Below, in pieces: positions 23,151-35,316 of a stretch of DNA of 64,000 nt. The DNA is from Euryodendron excelsum (Eukaryota > Streptophyta > Magnoliopsida > Ericales > Pentaphylacaceae), in NCBI GenBank assembly GCA_033060915.1, contig CM065399.1, forward strand, positions 19,495,001 through 19,559,000, given 5' to 3'. How positions within the stretch are numbered: position 1 is the stretch's first letter; every line of letters starts with the position of its first letter. The notes beneath the pieces were generated by a model. That model was given only the letters and a program-made list of their open reading frames with translations. It did no database searches and had not been told where the DNA came from. The translations under genes and the position numbers were made by a program.

Positions 23151-23689
23151 AGTCCCGTCTAAAACTTGTTGACTGGGACGAGATCCCAAGTACCATAGAT
23201 AGTAGAACGGTCCACCTTTGGCGCCTGCTAGCCCGCCAATGCAGAAATGTCCATTTCGACACGCCTTCCGAGAAAGTTGACTTATCAAGCGCTAAGTCCC
23301 TTTAGCAGCTTCCCAAGATCAGGCAATCTCGAGAATGATTGCGAACCGTCTAAGTAACAGAAGTATTCATAAACATCGCAACCGTCAAAGTAGTAAAAAT
23401 ACTCGCAAATAGGTCGATATAGGGAATTGCCAACAAACCACTATATCATGAGTCTGCCATCAGAGTGGCGGAAACACTCAAAACCCAGGTCAACACCAGT
23501 GCCTGCTAGTCCACTTCGATAAAAAATAACCAAACTGCCCCTGGGGCCATTTTTTGACACGTTTCTCGAGAACACACCTGAGTCCTCAGAATGGTAAGTC
23601 CACCCCTTTCCAAGATTGTCTTAAAGTCAATCTGGCATGATTAGGTGCCTTCTAATTAGTTTCGGGCCAATTCTGATATTTTTCGGCCA

Positions 23690-24190
23690 AGATGACCATT
23701 TTGCCACTAGGCATCCGAACACCCCGGGGACCACACCGGCTCTGGGTATCAAACCGGTAACCTCCCTAGAATAATTTTTATAGTGTTCTCAACCTTCAAT
23801 TATCTTTCCGGATCATTCCAAGTCAGTTCCGGTAAACTCGGTGCAAAATGACCGTTTTGCTCCTGGTGGGCCGGTAGCCTTTTCGGACCACACCGGCTCT
23901 GGGTATCAAATCGGTAATCTCTTGGGGATGCTTTTTATAGCATTCTCAACCTTCCTTTATCTTTCTGGATCATTCCGAGTCAATTCCGGTAAATTCGGTG
24001 TAAAATGATCGTTTTGCCCCTGGTGGGCCGATCGCCTTTTTGACCACACCGGCTCTGGGTATCAACCCGATAACCTTTGGGAACGTTCTAAATAATGTTT
24101 TCAAATCTCAAGTCTTCTTCTGGGACATTCTAAGTCTGTCCCGGCAACTTTTCGACCCAGTTGACTGTTTTGCTCCTAATAGCCCGGTCA
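23690..24190 (+). repeat. Longer U3 tandem repeat (about 155-bp unit) in the D 5' LTR
   Basis: Anchors (GATGACCATTTTGCC / AAATGACCGTTTTGC and variants) lie near 23693, 23846, 24004 and 24165, four units. Each full unit also carries 'CACACCGGCTCTGGGTATCA'. Confidence 0.8.
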
Positions 24191-24532
24191 ACCCTTTCGA
24201 CAAAGCTTGTCATCCTTTTTCAAGTCCACTAACTCAGGGACACTGTTTTAAGTGTTCCTGTCCTTTTCTAGCCTTTCGAGCCTTTCCCAGTCCCTTAAGT
24301 CCTACCCGGGCTTTCCGAAGTCACTCCTAGTGAAGCCAAGCTAAAAATTGCATGGTAGTCATTAGTACAGGCGCCCAAATCTTCTCAAGATACGTTGTTT
24401 GTCGACCTTAAAACTTTCCTAACTAGCTGGCACCACTAGAAGTGGCGCCAAGCCAATATTTGGCCAGGCGCCACTCCTAGTGGCACCAGTGCACTGGGGC
24501 CACTGCAATAGGCCCTAGTGCATTCCCTTGTC

Positions 24533-24540
24533 TATAAATA
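24533..24540 (+). promoter_or_regulatory. TATA box of the D 5' LTR
   Basis: TATAAATA in context GTCTATAAATACAAAGCC. Transcription of D would start about 30 bp downstream. Confidence 0.8.
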
Positions 24541-24582
24541 CAAAGCCTTTTCCAGCGTAAAAGAGGTCCGCAAACTAAGTCT

Positions 24583-24665
24583 GAAAACCCTAATATTCAA
24601 TATACAGAGCTCGTAGCCTCCCTAAACCCTAGCTTCTCTAGGTTTTTCAAACCCTAGCCACCATA
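24583..24665 (+). promoter_or_regulatory. Telo-box cluster in the D 5' leader
   Basis: Three exact AAACCCTA motifs occur just after the expected transcription start; a fourth nearby copy has mutated to AAACCTAG. Confidence 0.6.
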
Positions 24666-24957
24666 CACAAAACCTAGCCTCCTATACACTTATACACATT
24701 CCTTTACACTTATACACTAGCCTCAACCCTCCTTTGAAGACTTGAAGTGCTGCAACTCGAAACTCCTAAAGATCCAAGACAAAACTCTCGAAGATTAAGA
24801 TGAAGACTGAAGTGAAGACCGAAGCAAAGCAAGGTGCGCAAAGCAAAGTGAAATACATAAGACAAGGTAGGCTTTCTCTTTAAATTTACGCATCTTCCCC
24901 TTCTCTTCTCTCTCCTAACCCACTTAGGTTTTCTTCTATTTTAATCCCCCATCTTCT

Positions 24958-24958
<1 letters not shown>

Positions 24959-24990
<32 letters not shown>
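24959..24990 (+). repeat. Poly-C tract, 32 bases
   Basis: An uninterrupted run of C in the U5 part of the D 5' LTR. Other LTR copies have 6-12 C at this site, so this is a strong expansion. The minus strand is poly-G and could form a G-quadruplex. Exact length is prone to sequencing error. Confidence 0.9.
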
Positions 24991-24991
<1 letters not shown>

Positions 24992-25439
24992 CGCTTTCTT
25001 TGCATGCTTGAAACAAGGGAATTCCTGGTCCATGTGTAAGATTAGGCTATTGGAGGGTCACCATGTCGGGGGCTTTCTTTTAGTCTAACCGGAGACCACG
25101 TGGGTTCGGCCCACTTGATTATGTTGGTGAAGCTTTAACCTTGTATGTTCACGACCCCAATTTGCATTGTGCATATCATGATATTGCATTCTTCCAAAAA
25201 TCGTTTTCAACCTCATTTTCAAACTTGCATTAAACTTGTTTTCAAAATTGCATCAAAATTTTCTTTTCCAAAACTTGTTTTCAAAATCACAATCCTAGGG
25301 TGATTATAGCCTTTTCCATGGCTAGGGTTGCTTTAGGAAAATATTACATTTAAAGTGACCAATATGGTCCATATTTTTGAATCCTTGTTGTTTTCAAAAC
25401 CACTTTCTTAAAGTGGTTCTAGCCTTCTTATGGTTAAAA

Positions 25440-26990
25440 TCGTTTTAGGAAAGTGAGACATTTTTATACTTTTCAAAAACTCTCTTTTGAAAAATTTCTC
25501 TTTCTAAAACCCTCCTTTTCAACATGCTTTCCTAAAACTCTTCTTTCTAAAATTGTTTTCTAAAAACTCCCTCAAAAAATCTATTTTTCAAAACTCCTTT
25601 TTTTAAAACTCCTTTCCAAAATACTCTCCTCAAAATCTCCTTTCTAAAAACGCTTCCTAAATCTCTTTCCTAATAACTCTTTCCAACAATCTCCTTCTAA
25701 AAACCTTTCCGAAAACTCTCTTTAAAATTCCTCTCTAGAAACACTTCCTAGGTTTCCTTCCTAGAATCTCTTTCCCAACACTCTTTCCTAAAAACACCTT
25801 CCAAGATCTTCTTTCTAAAACTCCTCTAAACTTCACTTTCTAAAAACTCCCTTTTAGGATTTCCTTCCAAAAACTTTTCCTTTCCAAAAATTCTACTTTC
25901 CAAAAACTCTTTCCTTAAAGCCTAAGTTAAACCCTAGAACTCACGATTAGGAAACCCTAATTTTTCTTGCAGAAACATGATTTTCAATCCCTTATTTTGG
26001 CTTCAAAACCTAGGTTTCCAAAACTGCTTATTTTCTACATCAAAACTATATTTTCAAAACCTCTTTTCTACATCAAAACTATAGTCTTTCAAATTTAGGG
26101 TTTCTAAAACTTCCTTTTCCAAATTCATGCTAAATCCAATTTTCCCCTTTAAGAAACCAAATCCAATCTCCCATTTAGAAAACTAGATCTTATCCTCTAT
26201 TTTTGGAAACAAAATCAAATCATATCTTTTTAGAAACAAAATCCAACCCTTTGTTTTAGGAAATAGGAATCTCAATCCTTCTAACTCCAAATCTTTTCTA
26301 ATTCACTCCTTCCTAATCTCATACTTTCCTAAACCTTAAGTTTCCAAAACTTAAAACATTTAAATCTTTCCTTAAACTTAAACTGCCAAATCTTTCCTAA
26401 TCCCAACCTTTCCTAATTCTATCTCTTTCCAAATTTCAACTTCCCAAATCTAAATCTTCAAATCTTTCTTAAATTCAACCCTTTCCTAATTTTAAGAATT
26501 TCTAAAACTCAAATTTTAAATCTTTTCTAAAATTCAAATATTTCTAAACTTCAAAATCTTTCCAAATCAAACACTTTCTAAATTCAAAGCTTTCCAACTT
26601 TCAAAACTTCCCTATTTCAAAACTTTCCTAAAATGAAACTTTTCTAAAACGGAACTTTTCTAAACTGACACTTTCCTATTTTGAAACTTTCCTAATTCGA
26701 ACCTTTCCTAAATCTAATCTTTTCTAAAACTCTTTCAAGTCAAGTCAAATCTTTCTTAAACCCTTCCAAGTCAAATCTTTTCTAAGTCTCCTCCCTTTCC
26801 TAAGTCTAGGTTTCCTAAACCTCAATCTTTCCAAAACAAGTCCAAATCTTTCTTCCAAGTTCTATCTTTCTCAATCAAAGTCTAATTCTTTCAATTCCAA
26901 ATTTCAAATTCCAATCTCCTATTCTAAGTTCAAATCAAATCATTTTTCCAATTAAAATCTCTTTCTTCCAATTCAACTTTCTATCTTCTA
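25440..26990 (+). repeat. Pyrimidine-rich degenerate tract in the D 5' LTR
   Basis: Roughly 1.5 kb of TTTCCTAAA/TTTCCAAAA/AAACTTTC words without coding content. Confidence 0.75.
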
Positions 26991-27854
26991 TCGGACTTTT
27001 GTCCGAACTACGACTAACTTGATTTCTTCAAAAGGATACATAGGCAACCCTCATGGGTGCGGTCACAACCTTTTTCAAATCTCCAATTCCACAATTTTTT
27101 CAAGCTTCTATTTTCACAACCTTTTTCAAATCTCCAATTCCACAATCTTTTTCAAACTTCTATTTTCACAACTTCTTTCAAATCTCCAATTCCGCAATCT
27201 ATTTCCAACTTCGAATTCTAAAGATCTATTTTCAATCCTCAATTTCAATTTCTAAACTTTCTTTCCAATTTCAAACTTCAATTTTTTTTTTCCAAATCTA
27301 TTTTTCAGTTCCCTTTTTCTTGCATTTACATCTCATGCATCATTCTTTTCAAAATTGTTTTCTAAAGTGAATAGGATTGAACATTTGATAGTTGATGACT
27401 CTCATAGGTGAATCTAGGGTAAATAGATATGTAGGTACTGCAAGGGTGGGGTAGGATGATGGCTTAGTGCGTCTTGGCTACACGTAACCAACCTCTGAAG
27501 CTAGAATCATTGTTTTCAAAGACCAAAATGGTGTTTACTTTCTAAAAAGGGGCTTAAATCTTTTTCAAAGGTTGCCAAACAACCTATTTTCTTAAAAACC
27601 CTCTCTTGAGGACGTTTTTCAAAAACCCTAAGTGTAGTCCTCAGATTGTGCTTAGTTTTTAGGTGACCTAACTCACCTTAATCAAGTTAGGTGACGACTC
27701 CAAATGTTTTCTAAAAGCCCTTTATTCAAATCAATTTTCAATTCAAACTTAGTCGCACTCATTCTTCTAGGAGGGTGAGTTCTAACGAGAGAGTATAGTA
27801 TTTTTCCAGCTTGTGTGTGTATTCCTCGAGTGCAAAAAATCTGGGCGCAACAAC

Positions 27855-27872
27855 TGGCGACTCCACTGGGGA
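27855..27872 (+). promoter_or_regulatory. Primer-binding site of element D
   Basis: TGGCGACTCCACTGGGGA starts two bases after the LTR. TGG at the start pairs with the tRNA CCA end. I recall GACTCC...GGAGTCG acceptor stems in plant tRNA-Arg, and Ogre elements are known to use tRNA-Arg, so this fits that lineage. Pairing was not checked against a tRNA set. Confidence 0.8.
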
Positions 27873-28593
27873 TACTTAGAGGGTTAGGCTGTAGTCATGT
27901 CTCTTTCCCTTTTACCCATGTAGAGTCTTCAATTAACTTGTTCAATCCTATTCACTTTAAATTTTCAAAACCAAAATTTCAAAATTGTTTGAAAAAAAAA
28001 ACATGCATTTATTCATATTATCTTGTATTAAGTTTGCCATCCACATACTAACTCTTGCATCTTTGTTTTGTAGGTGCGCTTTTTGTTTAAATTTTAACTG
28101 CCATGCATGAACGTGATGAACATGATGAATGAGAGTTGTTGGGCCCTTTCCTCCGCTTTCAAAAATCACACACGCACTGTATATTTGCATTCTGCATACT
28201 TGCATTTTACCCTGATATGTCCTTTCTAGTTAGAAAGGGGAAACGGTATATTGGTTGTGGGCAAGATGTTGTGTCAGTTTCTTCGCCTACGGCCTCTTGA
28301 TGGTTCCTTCGCTCGGATCACCAACCGATCATGGCACCACCTCGTGAAGTGGGCCTAGGTTTGAAGATCCGAGGACTGATCCTTTTTAGGGCGCATTAGT
28401 CAACCCTCATCCTCATGCTCATATAGACACCATGCATAACCGAACCTCTGCCGGATTTAAGACACGCGCACTATTTTCTAAAACCATGGAGGAAAGGGCA
28501 ACTGCTCTTATTTTTCATTAATACCTGCTTATTCCTGTTGTTACAATGACTGTATTCTTACTGTTATAATGACTGTCTAACTACTCATACATG
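27873..28593 (+). other. 5' leader of element D, first part
   Basis: Untranslated leader between PBS and gag. It is nearly collinear with 33849-34565 in element C. Element C interrupts it at 28594 (target ACATG) and it resumes at 40654. No gene is seen. Confidence 0.7.
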
Positions 28594-28794
28594 TGTAAGC
28601 ACCCCATTTTTTACCACTCGGCAGTCTACACTCCGTCCAGACTTGTACTCAAGTCAATATGGACGTATTCCAATCGAAATCAACTCTCTAAGACTAATCC
28701 CGTCAATTCATCGCTTCGCAGGACCTTCCAAGCCCAAAGAGAAGCAAAATGACCAAAATGCCCTTAAGGCCATTATCCTTTTCATATTCCAACT

Positions 28795-29220
28795 CAGGCA
28801 CGTCTTTCTAAAGACGGTAAGACCCCTTTCCGATTCCTTTCCAATTCCAACCCCTCTCTCGAGATAGTTTATTCCTCGAGACAGTAAATCTACTCCAACC
28901 AGGCTTGTCTTTCTGAAGATGATAAGGCCCTTTTTCAATTCTAATCCCTCTTTTGAGACAATTTATTCCTCGAGACAGTAAATCTACTCCAATCAGGCGC
29001 ATCTTTCCGAAGACGATAAGACCCCTTTCCAATTCCAATCCCTCTCTCAAGACAGTTTATTCCTCGAGACGGTAAATCTATTCCAAATCAGGCACGTCTT
29101 TTTGAAGACAATAAGACCCATTTCCAATTCCAATCCCTCTCTCGAGACAGTAAATTCCTCGAGACGATAAATCTATTCCAAATCAGGCACATCTTTCCGA
29201 ATACGATAAAACCCTTTCCA
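28795..29220 (+). repeat. Short U3 array of the C 5' LTR
   Basis: Units of about 60-120 bp alternate 'CGTCTTT..GAAGAC' hairpin words with 'CTCTCGAGACAGTTTATTCC'. The composite differs from the simple array in LTRs B and D. The minus-oriented LTR E shares the composite type (about 47220-47580), so C and E look closer to each other than to D. Confidence 0.7.
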
Positions 29221-29829
29221 ATTCCAATCCCTTTCTCGCGACAGTTTATTCCTCGAGACTGTCCAATGCGTTTTTCGAAGAAAATCTCTTCAAAACTGTA
29301 AGTCCCTTTAAACCTGTCGACCGGGACGAGACCCCAAGTCCCCAAGATGGTAGAACGGTCCACCTTTGGCGCCTGCTAGCCTGCCAATGCAGAAATGTCC
29401 GTTTAGGCACGCCTTTCGAGAAAGTTGATTCTTAGGCGCTAAGTCCCTTTAACAGCTTTTTGAGATCAGGCAATCTCGGGAATGATCGCGAACTGTCAAA
29501 GTAGCAGAAATACTCACAAACAACGCAACCGTTAGAGTAGCGAAAATACTAACAAGCAGGTCGATAGAGGGAATTGCCAACAAACCCCTATATCACACGA
29601 CCGCCGTCAGAGTGGCGGAAATACTCAAAACCCAGGTCAATACCAGTGCCTGCTAGCCCACTTCGATGAAAAATGACCAAACTGTCCCTAGGGCCATTTT
29701 CTGGCACGTTTCTTGAGAACACATTTGAGTCTTCAGAACAGTAATTCCAACCTTCCAAGATTGTTTTAAAGGCAATCTGGCATGATTAGGTGCCTTCTAG
29801 TCAGTTTCGGGCCTATTCCGAGACTTTTC

Positions 29830-30490
29830 GGTTAAGATGACCATTTCGCCCCTAGGTATCCGAACGCCCCAGAAACCACACCAGCTCTGGGTATCAAACC
29901 GGTAACCTCTCAAGAATACTTCTTATAGTATTCCCAACCTTCCTTTATATTTCTGGATCATTTCGTGTCAATTCTGGCAAACCCGGTATAAAATAACCGT
30001 TTTGCCCCTGATGGGCCGGTCTCCTTTTTCGACCACACCGGTTCTGGGTATCAAACCAGTGACTTCCCGAGAATGCTTCTTATAGTGTTCTCAACCTCCC
30101 TTTATCTTTTCGGATCATTCTGAGTCAATTCCGGCAAACTTGGTGCAAAATGACCGTTTTGCTCCTGGTGGGCCAGTCGCCTTTTCCTAGCCACACCGGC
30201 TCTGGGTATCAAACCGGAAGCTTCCCAAGATTGCTTCTTATTGTATTCTCAACCTTCCTCTACCTTCCTGAATCATTCTGAGTCAATTCCGGCTAACCCG
30301 GTACAAAATGACCGTTTTGCCCCTAGAGGGCCGGTCGCCTTTTCCGACCACACCGACTCTGGGTATCAAACCGGAAACCTTTGGGAACATTTTGAATAAT
30401 GTTTCCAAATCACGAGTCTTTTTCTGGGACAGTTTGAGTCCGTCCCGGTAACTTCCTGATCCGATTGACCGTTTTGCCCCTAAAAGCCGG
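29830..30490 (+). repeat. Longer U3 tandem repeat of the C 5' LTR, five units
   Basis: Anchors near 29836, 29990, 30148, 30305 and 30465. This is the highest copy number among the LTRs in the window (A and B have three; both D LTRs and E have four). Confidence 0.8.
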
Positions 30491-30766
30491 GTCAACTCTT
30501 CCGACACATCCTATCCTCATTTTCCAAGTCAAATACCTCCGAGACACTATTCTAAGTGTTCCTGCTTTTTTCCAACCTTCCGGGTCATTCTCAGTCTCTC
30601 AATCTCCTTCTCGGACTTTCCAGAGTTACTCCTAGTGAAGCCAAGCTAAAAATTACATGGTAGTCACTAGTACAGGTGCCCAAATCTAGTCAAAGATACG
30701 TTGCTTGGTGCCAGAAGCATTTTTGGCCTGGCGCCACTACAATAGGCGCCAAGTCTATCCCATCTC

Positions 30767-30774
30767 TATAAATA
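30767..30774 (+). promoter_or_regulatory. TATA box of the C 5' LTR
   Basis: TATAAATA in context CTCTATAAATATAGAGCC. Confidence 0.8.
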
Positions 30775-33700
30775 TAGAGCCTCCTCCAGCGTGAAGGAGG
30801 TCCTCAAACTTAGTCTAAAAACCCTAATTTTCGATACACAGAGTTCGTACACTCCCAAAACCCTAGCTTCCCTAGGTTCTCCAAACCCTAGCCACCATAC
30901 AGAAACCCTAAGCCTTCTATACACTCACACACATGCCTACACACATATACACTAGCCTCCAACCCCCTATTAAAGACTTGGATTGCTGCAACTATGAAGA
31001 TTTGAAGACCGAAGACGAGCCCTCGAAGATCAAGACTAAAGTGAAGCGAAGACCGAATAAAGCAAGGCGCGCAAAGCCAAGCAAAATAAAGAAGACACAA
31101 GGTAGGCTTCTTATTTAAATTTTCGCACTTTCCCCTCTCTCTTCTCTCTCCTAACCCACTTGGGTTTTCTCTATTTTAATCCCCCATCTCTTTCCCCCCC
31201 CTTTCTTTGCATACTTGAGACAAGGGGACTCCCGATCCATGTGTAGGATTAGACTATTGAAGGGTCACCATGTCGAGGGCTTTCTTTTAGTCTAACCGGA
31301 GACCACGTGGGTTCGGCCCCCTTGATTATGTGGTGAAGCCTTAACCTTGTATGTTCACGACCCCAATTTGCATTGTGCATATCATTATCTTGCATTCTTC
31401 CAAAAATCGTTTTCAAACTCGTTTTCAAAACTTGCATTAAACTTGTTTTCAAAATTGCATCAAAATCTCCTTTTCAAAACTAGTTTTCAAAATCACAATC
31501 CTAGGGTGATTCTAGCCTTTCCATGGCTATGGTTGCTTTAGAAAAGTGTTACATTTAAAGTGACCTTCATGGTCCATATTTTCAACTCCTTGTTGTTTTC
31601 AAAACCACTTTCTTGAAGTGGTTCTAGCCTTCTTGTGGTTAGAATCGCTTTAGGAAAGTGAGACGTTTTCATACTTTTCAAAAAACTCTATTTTCAAAAG
31701 TCTCTCTTTCAATGTGCTTTCCAAAAGCTCTTCTTTCCAAAATTATTTTAAAAAACTCCCTCAAAAAATCTACTTTCTAAAACTTCTCTTTTCAAACTCC
31801 TTTCCAAAACACTCTCCTCAAAATTCACTTTTCTAAAAACTTTTTCCTAAAAGCTTCTTCCAAAATCTTGTTTTCAAAACCCTCTCAAAGTTTTACTTTC
31901 CAAAAACTTCCTTCCTAAAATTCTTTTCAAAATACGCTTCCTAAAAAAATTCCGTTTTAGAATCTTTCCAAAAATCTTCGCTTCCAAAAATGCACTTTTC
32001 AAAAATCCCTTTTCTTGATGCCCAAGTTAAGCCCTAAAACTCACGATTAGGAAACCTTAATTTTTTCCTTCCCAAAAACATGATTTCCAATCCCTTATTT
32101 TGGCCTCAAAACCTAGGTTTCCAAAACCTCTTATTTTTCTATATCAAAACTATACATGTTTCCAAAACTTCTTTTCTACGTCAAAACTATAGTCTTCCAA
32201 ACCTAGAATTTCTAAAACTCTATCTTTCGAAATCCATGTCTAATCCAACATTCCCTTTCGGAGACCAAATCCAATCTTCCCTTTAGGAAACTAGATCCAA
32301 TCCTCTGTTTTTGGAAACAAAATCAAAACTTCTTTTTTAGAAACAAAATCTAATCCCTTGTTTTAAGAAATAGGAATCTCAACCCTTTCTAGTCTAAACA
32401 TTTACTAATTCACTCTTTCCTAATCTCATACCTTCCTAAACCATAGGTTCCCAAAACTTTCAAAACTTCCCTATTTCAAATCTTTGCTAATTCAACCCTT
32501 TCCTAATTCTATCCCTTTTCCAAATCTTAACTTTCTAAATCTAAGTTTTCAAATCTTTCCTAAACTCAAACCTTTTCTAAAGCTAAAACTCTAAAACTTT
32601 CTATATCTTAAACTTTCTAAATTTCAAAATCTTTCCAAATCCAAAGCTTTCTAAATTCAAAACTTTCTTAAGTTAAATCTTTCTAAACTTCCAACCTTTC
32701 TAAAATCTAAACCTTCCTAAAACTTCAAATCTTTCTAAATCTAAAGCTTTCTAAATGCAAACCTTTCTCACTTTCTTAGCTTCCCTATTTCAAAACATTC
32801 CAAATTCAAAACTTTCTTAAGTTGAAACTTTCCAAATTCTAAATCTTTCTTAAACTAAACTTTTCCTAATTCAAAAACGTTTCTAAATTCAGCACTTTTC
32901 TATTTCAAAACCTTTCCTATTTTGAAACTTTCATAAAATGAAACTTTCCTAATTCGATCATTTCCTAATTCCAATCTTCCAAGTCCAACATTCGAGTCCA
33001 ATCTTTCTTAATCTCAAATCCTTTCTAAATCCTCTCTTTCCTAAGTCTATGTTTCCTAAAACCAATCTTTTCAAATCTTCCAATCAAAGTCTAAATTTCC
33101 CTACTCTTCCAATTCCAATCCAAATTCCAATTTCAACTCTTTTCCAAATCAACTCTTCTATTTTCAATCGGACTCTTGTCCAAATTATGACTGACCTGAT
33201 TCCTCCAAAAGGATACGTTGGCAACCCTCATGGATGCGGTCTCCACATTTTCAAATTTCAAATTCCACAACATTTTTCAGACTTCTATTTCCACAATCTT
33301 CTTTCAAGTCTCCAATCTTCTTCAAGTTTCCAATTCTATGTTTTATTTCCAATTTCCAATTCTAAAAATCTATTTTCAGATCTCAATTTCCAAATTCTAA
33401 AACTTTCCAATTTCAAATCTATCATTTCGAATCTTTTCTAAAATCAAATCAATTTCTTTTCAAAACCTAGATCACTGATTTCGAAGACCAAAAACGGAGT
33501 TATTTTCAAAAATGGCTTAAATGTTTTCTAAAGGCTGCCAAACAACCTGTTTTTCTCAAAAATCCTTTCTTGAGGAGATACTTTCAAAATCATTTTCCAA
33601 AACCCTAAGTGTAGTTTTTGGATTATCCTTAGTCTTTAGGTGACCTAACTCACCTTAATCAAGTTAGGTGATGACTCCAATTATTTTTTAAAAGCCCTTT

Positions 33701-33831
33701 ATTCAAATCTATTTTCAATTCAAACCTAGTCGCACTCATTCTTCTAGGAGGGTGAGTTCTAACGAGAGAGTACAATATTTTTTCGGCTTGTGTGTGTATT
33801 CCTCGAGTGCGAAAAATCTAGGCGCAACAGT

Positions 33832-33848
33832 TGGCGACTCCATTGGGA
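33832..33848 (+). promoter_or_regulatory. Primer-binding site of element C
   Basis: TGGCGACTCCATTGGGA, two bases after the 5' LTR; two changes from the D site (ACTGGGGA to ATTGGGA). Confidence 0.8.
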
Positions 33849-35316
33849 ATACTTAGAGGGTTAGGCTGTTAGTCATGTCTCTTTACCCTTCACCCATGTA
33901 GAGTCTTCAATTAACTTGTTCAATCCTATTCACTTTAACTTTTTTTTTAAAAAACCAAATTTTCAAAATTGTTTAAAAAAAAAACATGCATTTATTCATA
34001 TTATCTTGTATTATGTTTGTCATGCACATACTAACACTTGCATCTTTGTTTTGTAGGTACACATTTTGTTTAAATTTTATTAACTGTTATGCATGAATGT
34101 GATGAACAGGATGAATGGGAGTTGTTGGGCTCTTTCCTTAACTTTTTAAAAATCACACACACACTGCATGTGCACCTGCATTTTGCATACTTGTATTATT
34201 ACCCTGATATATTGGTTGTGGGAAAGGGGGAATGGTATATTGGTTGTGGGCAAGATGCTGTGTCAGTTTCTTCGTCTACGGGCTCTTGATGGTTCCCCTA
34301 CTCGAATCACCAACCGATCATGGCACCACCTCGGGGAGTGGGCCTAGGTTTGAAGATCCGGGGACCAAGCCTTTTTAAGACGCATTAGTCAACCCTCAAC
34401 CTCATACTCATATAAACACCATGCATAGCCAAACCTCTGCCGGATTTAAGACACGAGCACCGTTTTCAAAACCACGGAGGAAAGGGTGACTGCTCTTATT
34501 TTCATTTATACCTATCTATTCTTGTTGTTATAATGACTGTATTCATACTATTATAATGCCTGTTTAACTACTCATGCATACACGTTTACCTTACTATTGC
34601 ATTCTCTTTCCTTATACTCTTTGCATATCCATGTTTATGCATTCCATATTCCATGTCAAGACAAGAGTTTCAAGCAACTCAAGTCACTGCATTCTCGTGC
34701 ATATGATCAACCAATTGAGGGTGACACCAAAGTCACTCTCCCTTGCATTAAACCTACCTAAACCCTAAGGGTTCCCATATAACCCTAAGGACTCGTTGCA
34801 TGTATCTCAATTCATTCCATAAAAGGGGCCCCAATCCCTCTATGCTTACGGAGATAGGATTGCCATGAAGACAAGGGGTAATCAATCGGCATGGTGTCTT
34901 AGCGACCTCCTTGACATCAAATCCAAGAAAGGCAAATCTGAAGACTCAAGAGTAGTTTAGGTCTTTCCTTTATAAAACTAGATAGGTGGAAGTCCAAAGG
35001 AAAATGTTCCCCCTCCCCCTATTAAAATGTATTTCAATTCTTTTGTATCTTAAACCCAAAATTTAATGTACTTCTTTACTTTTATGAATGAATGCATGGA
35101 TGGCTGAAGGTTCCTACCTGACGGTAAGGTATCCGCATACAGGGGCAAACCCTCTATCTCCAAAAGTGAGCCAATACATCATGACTAGTTTCCCTCCTAA
35201 AAAGGGGCACCCTAGGGCATGCATTGCATAAAATTCTCCAAGAATCGAACTCTAATTTGTAACTGTTGTCTTCATTGTTATAGGCAACGAATACTAGTCC
35301 AACATCCTCCATAATA
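33849..35316 (+). other. Untranslated leader of element C
   Basis: About 1.47 kb, close to the D leader (27873-28593 plus 40654-41390). It ends with a splice-acceptor-like 'CATTGTTATAG' at about 35273-35283, just before the protease frame. Short open frames here lack motifs. Confidence 0.65.

Larger units (their letters stand above)
22553..27852 (+). repeat. 5' LTR of element D, 5.30 kb
   Basis: TGTAAGCACCCC...CTGGGCGCAACA. In order: U3 with a short tandem array (about 22750-23150), a longer tandem repeat (about 23695-24170), hairpin region (about 24427-24490), TATA box (24533-24540), telo-box leader, splice-donor-like AAG/GTAGGC at 24864-24869, poly-C run, pyrimidine-rich tract and conserved 3' block. 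R plus U5 is about 3.3 kb, which is very long. Confidence 0.88.
28594..33829 (+). repeat. 5' LTR of element C, 5.24 kb
   Basis: TGTAAGCACCCC...CTAGGCGCAACA. TATA box at 30767-30774, telo-boxes at about 30815-30915, splice-donor-like AAG/GTAGGC at 31099-31104, pyrimidine tract from about 31680. The short U3 array (about 28795-29220) is a variant in which hairpin units alternate with 'CTCGAGACAGTTTATTCCTC'. Confidence 0.88.
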
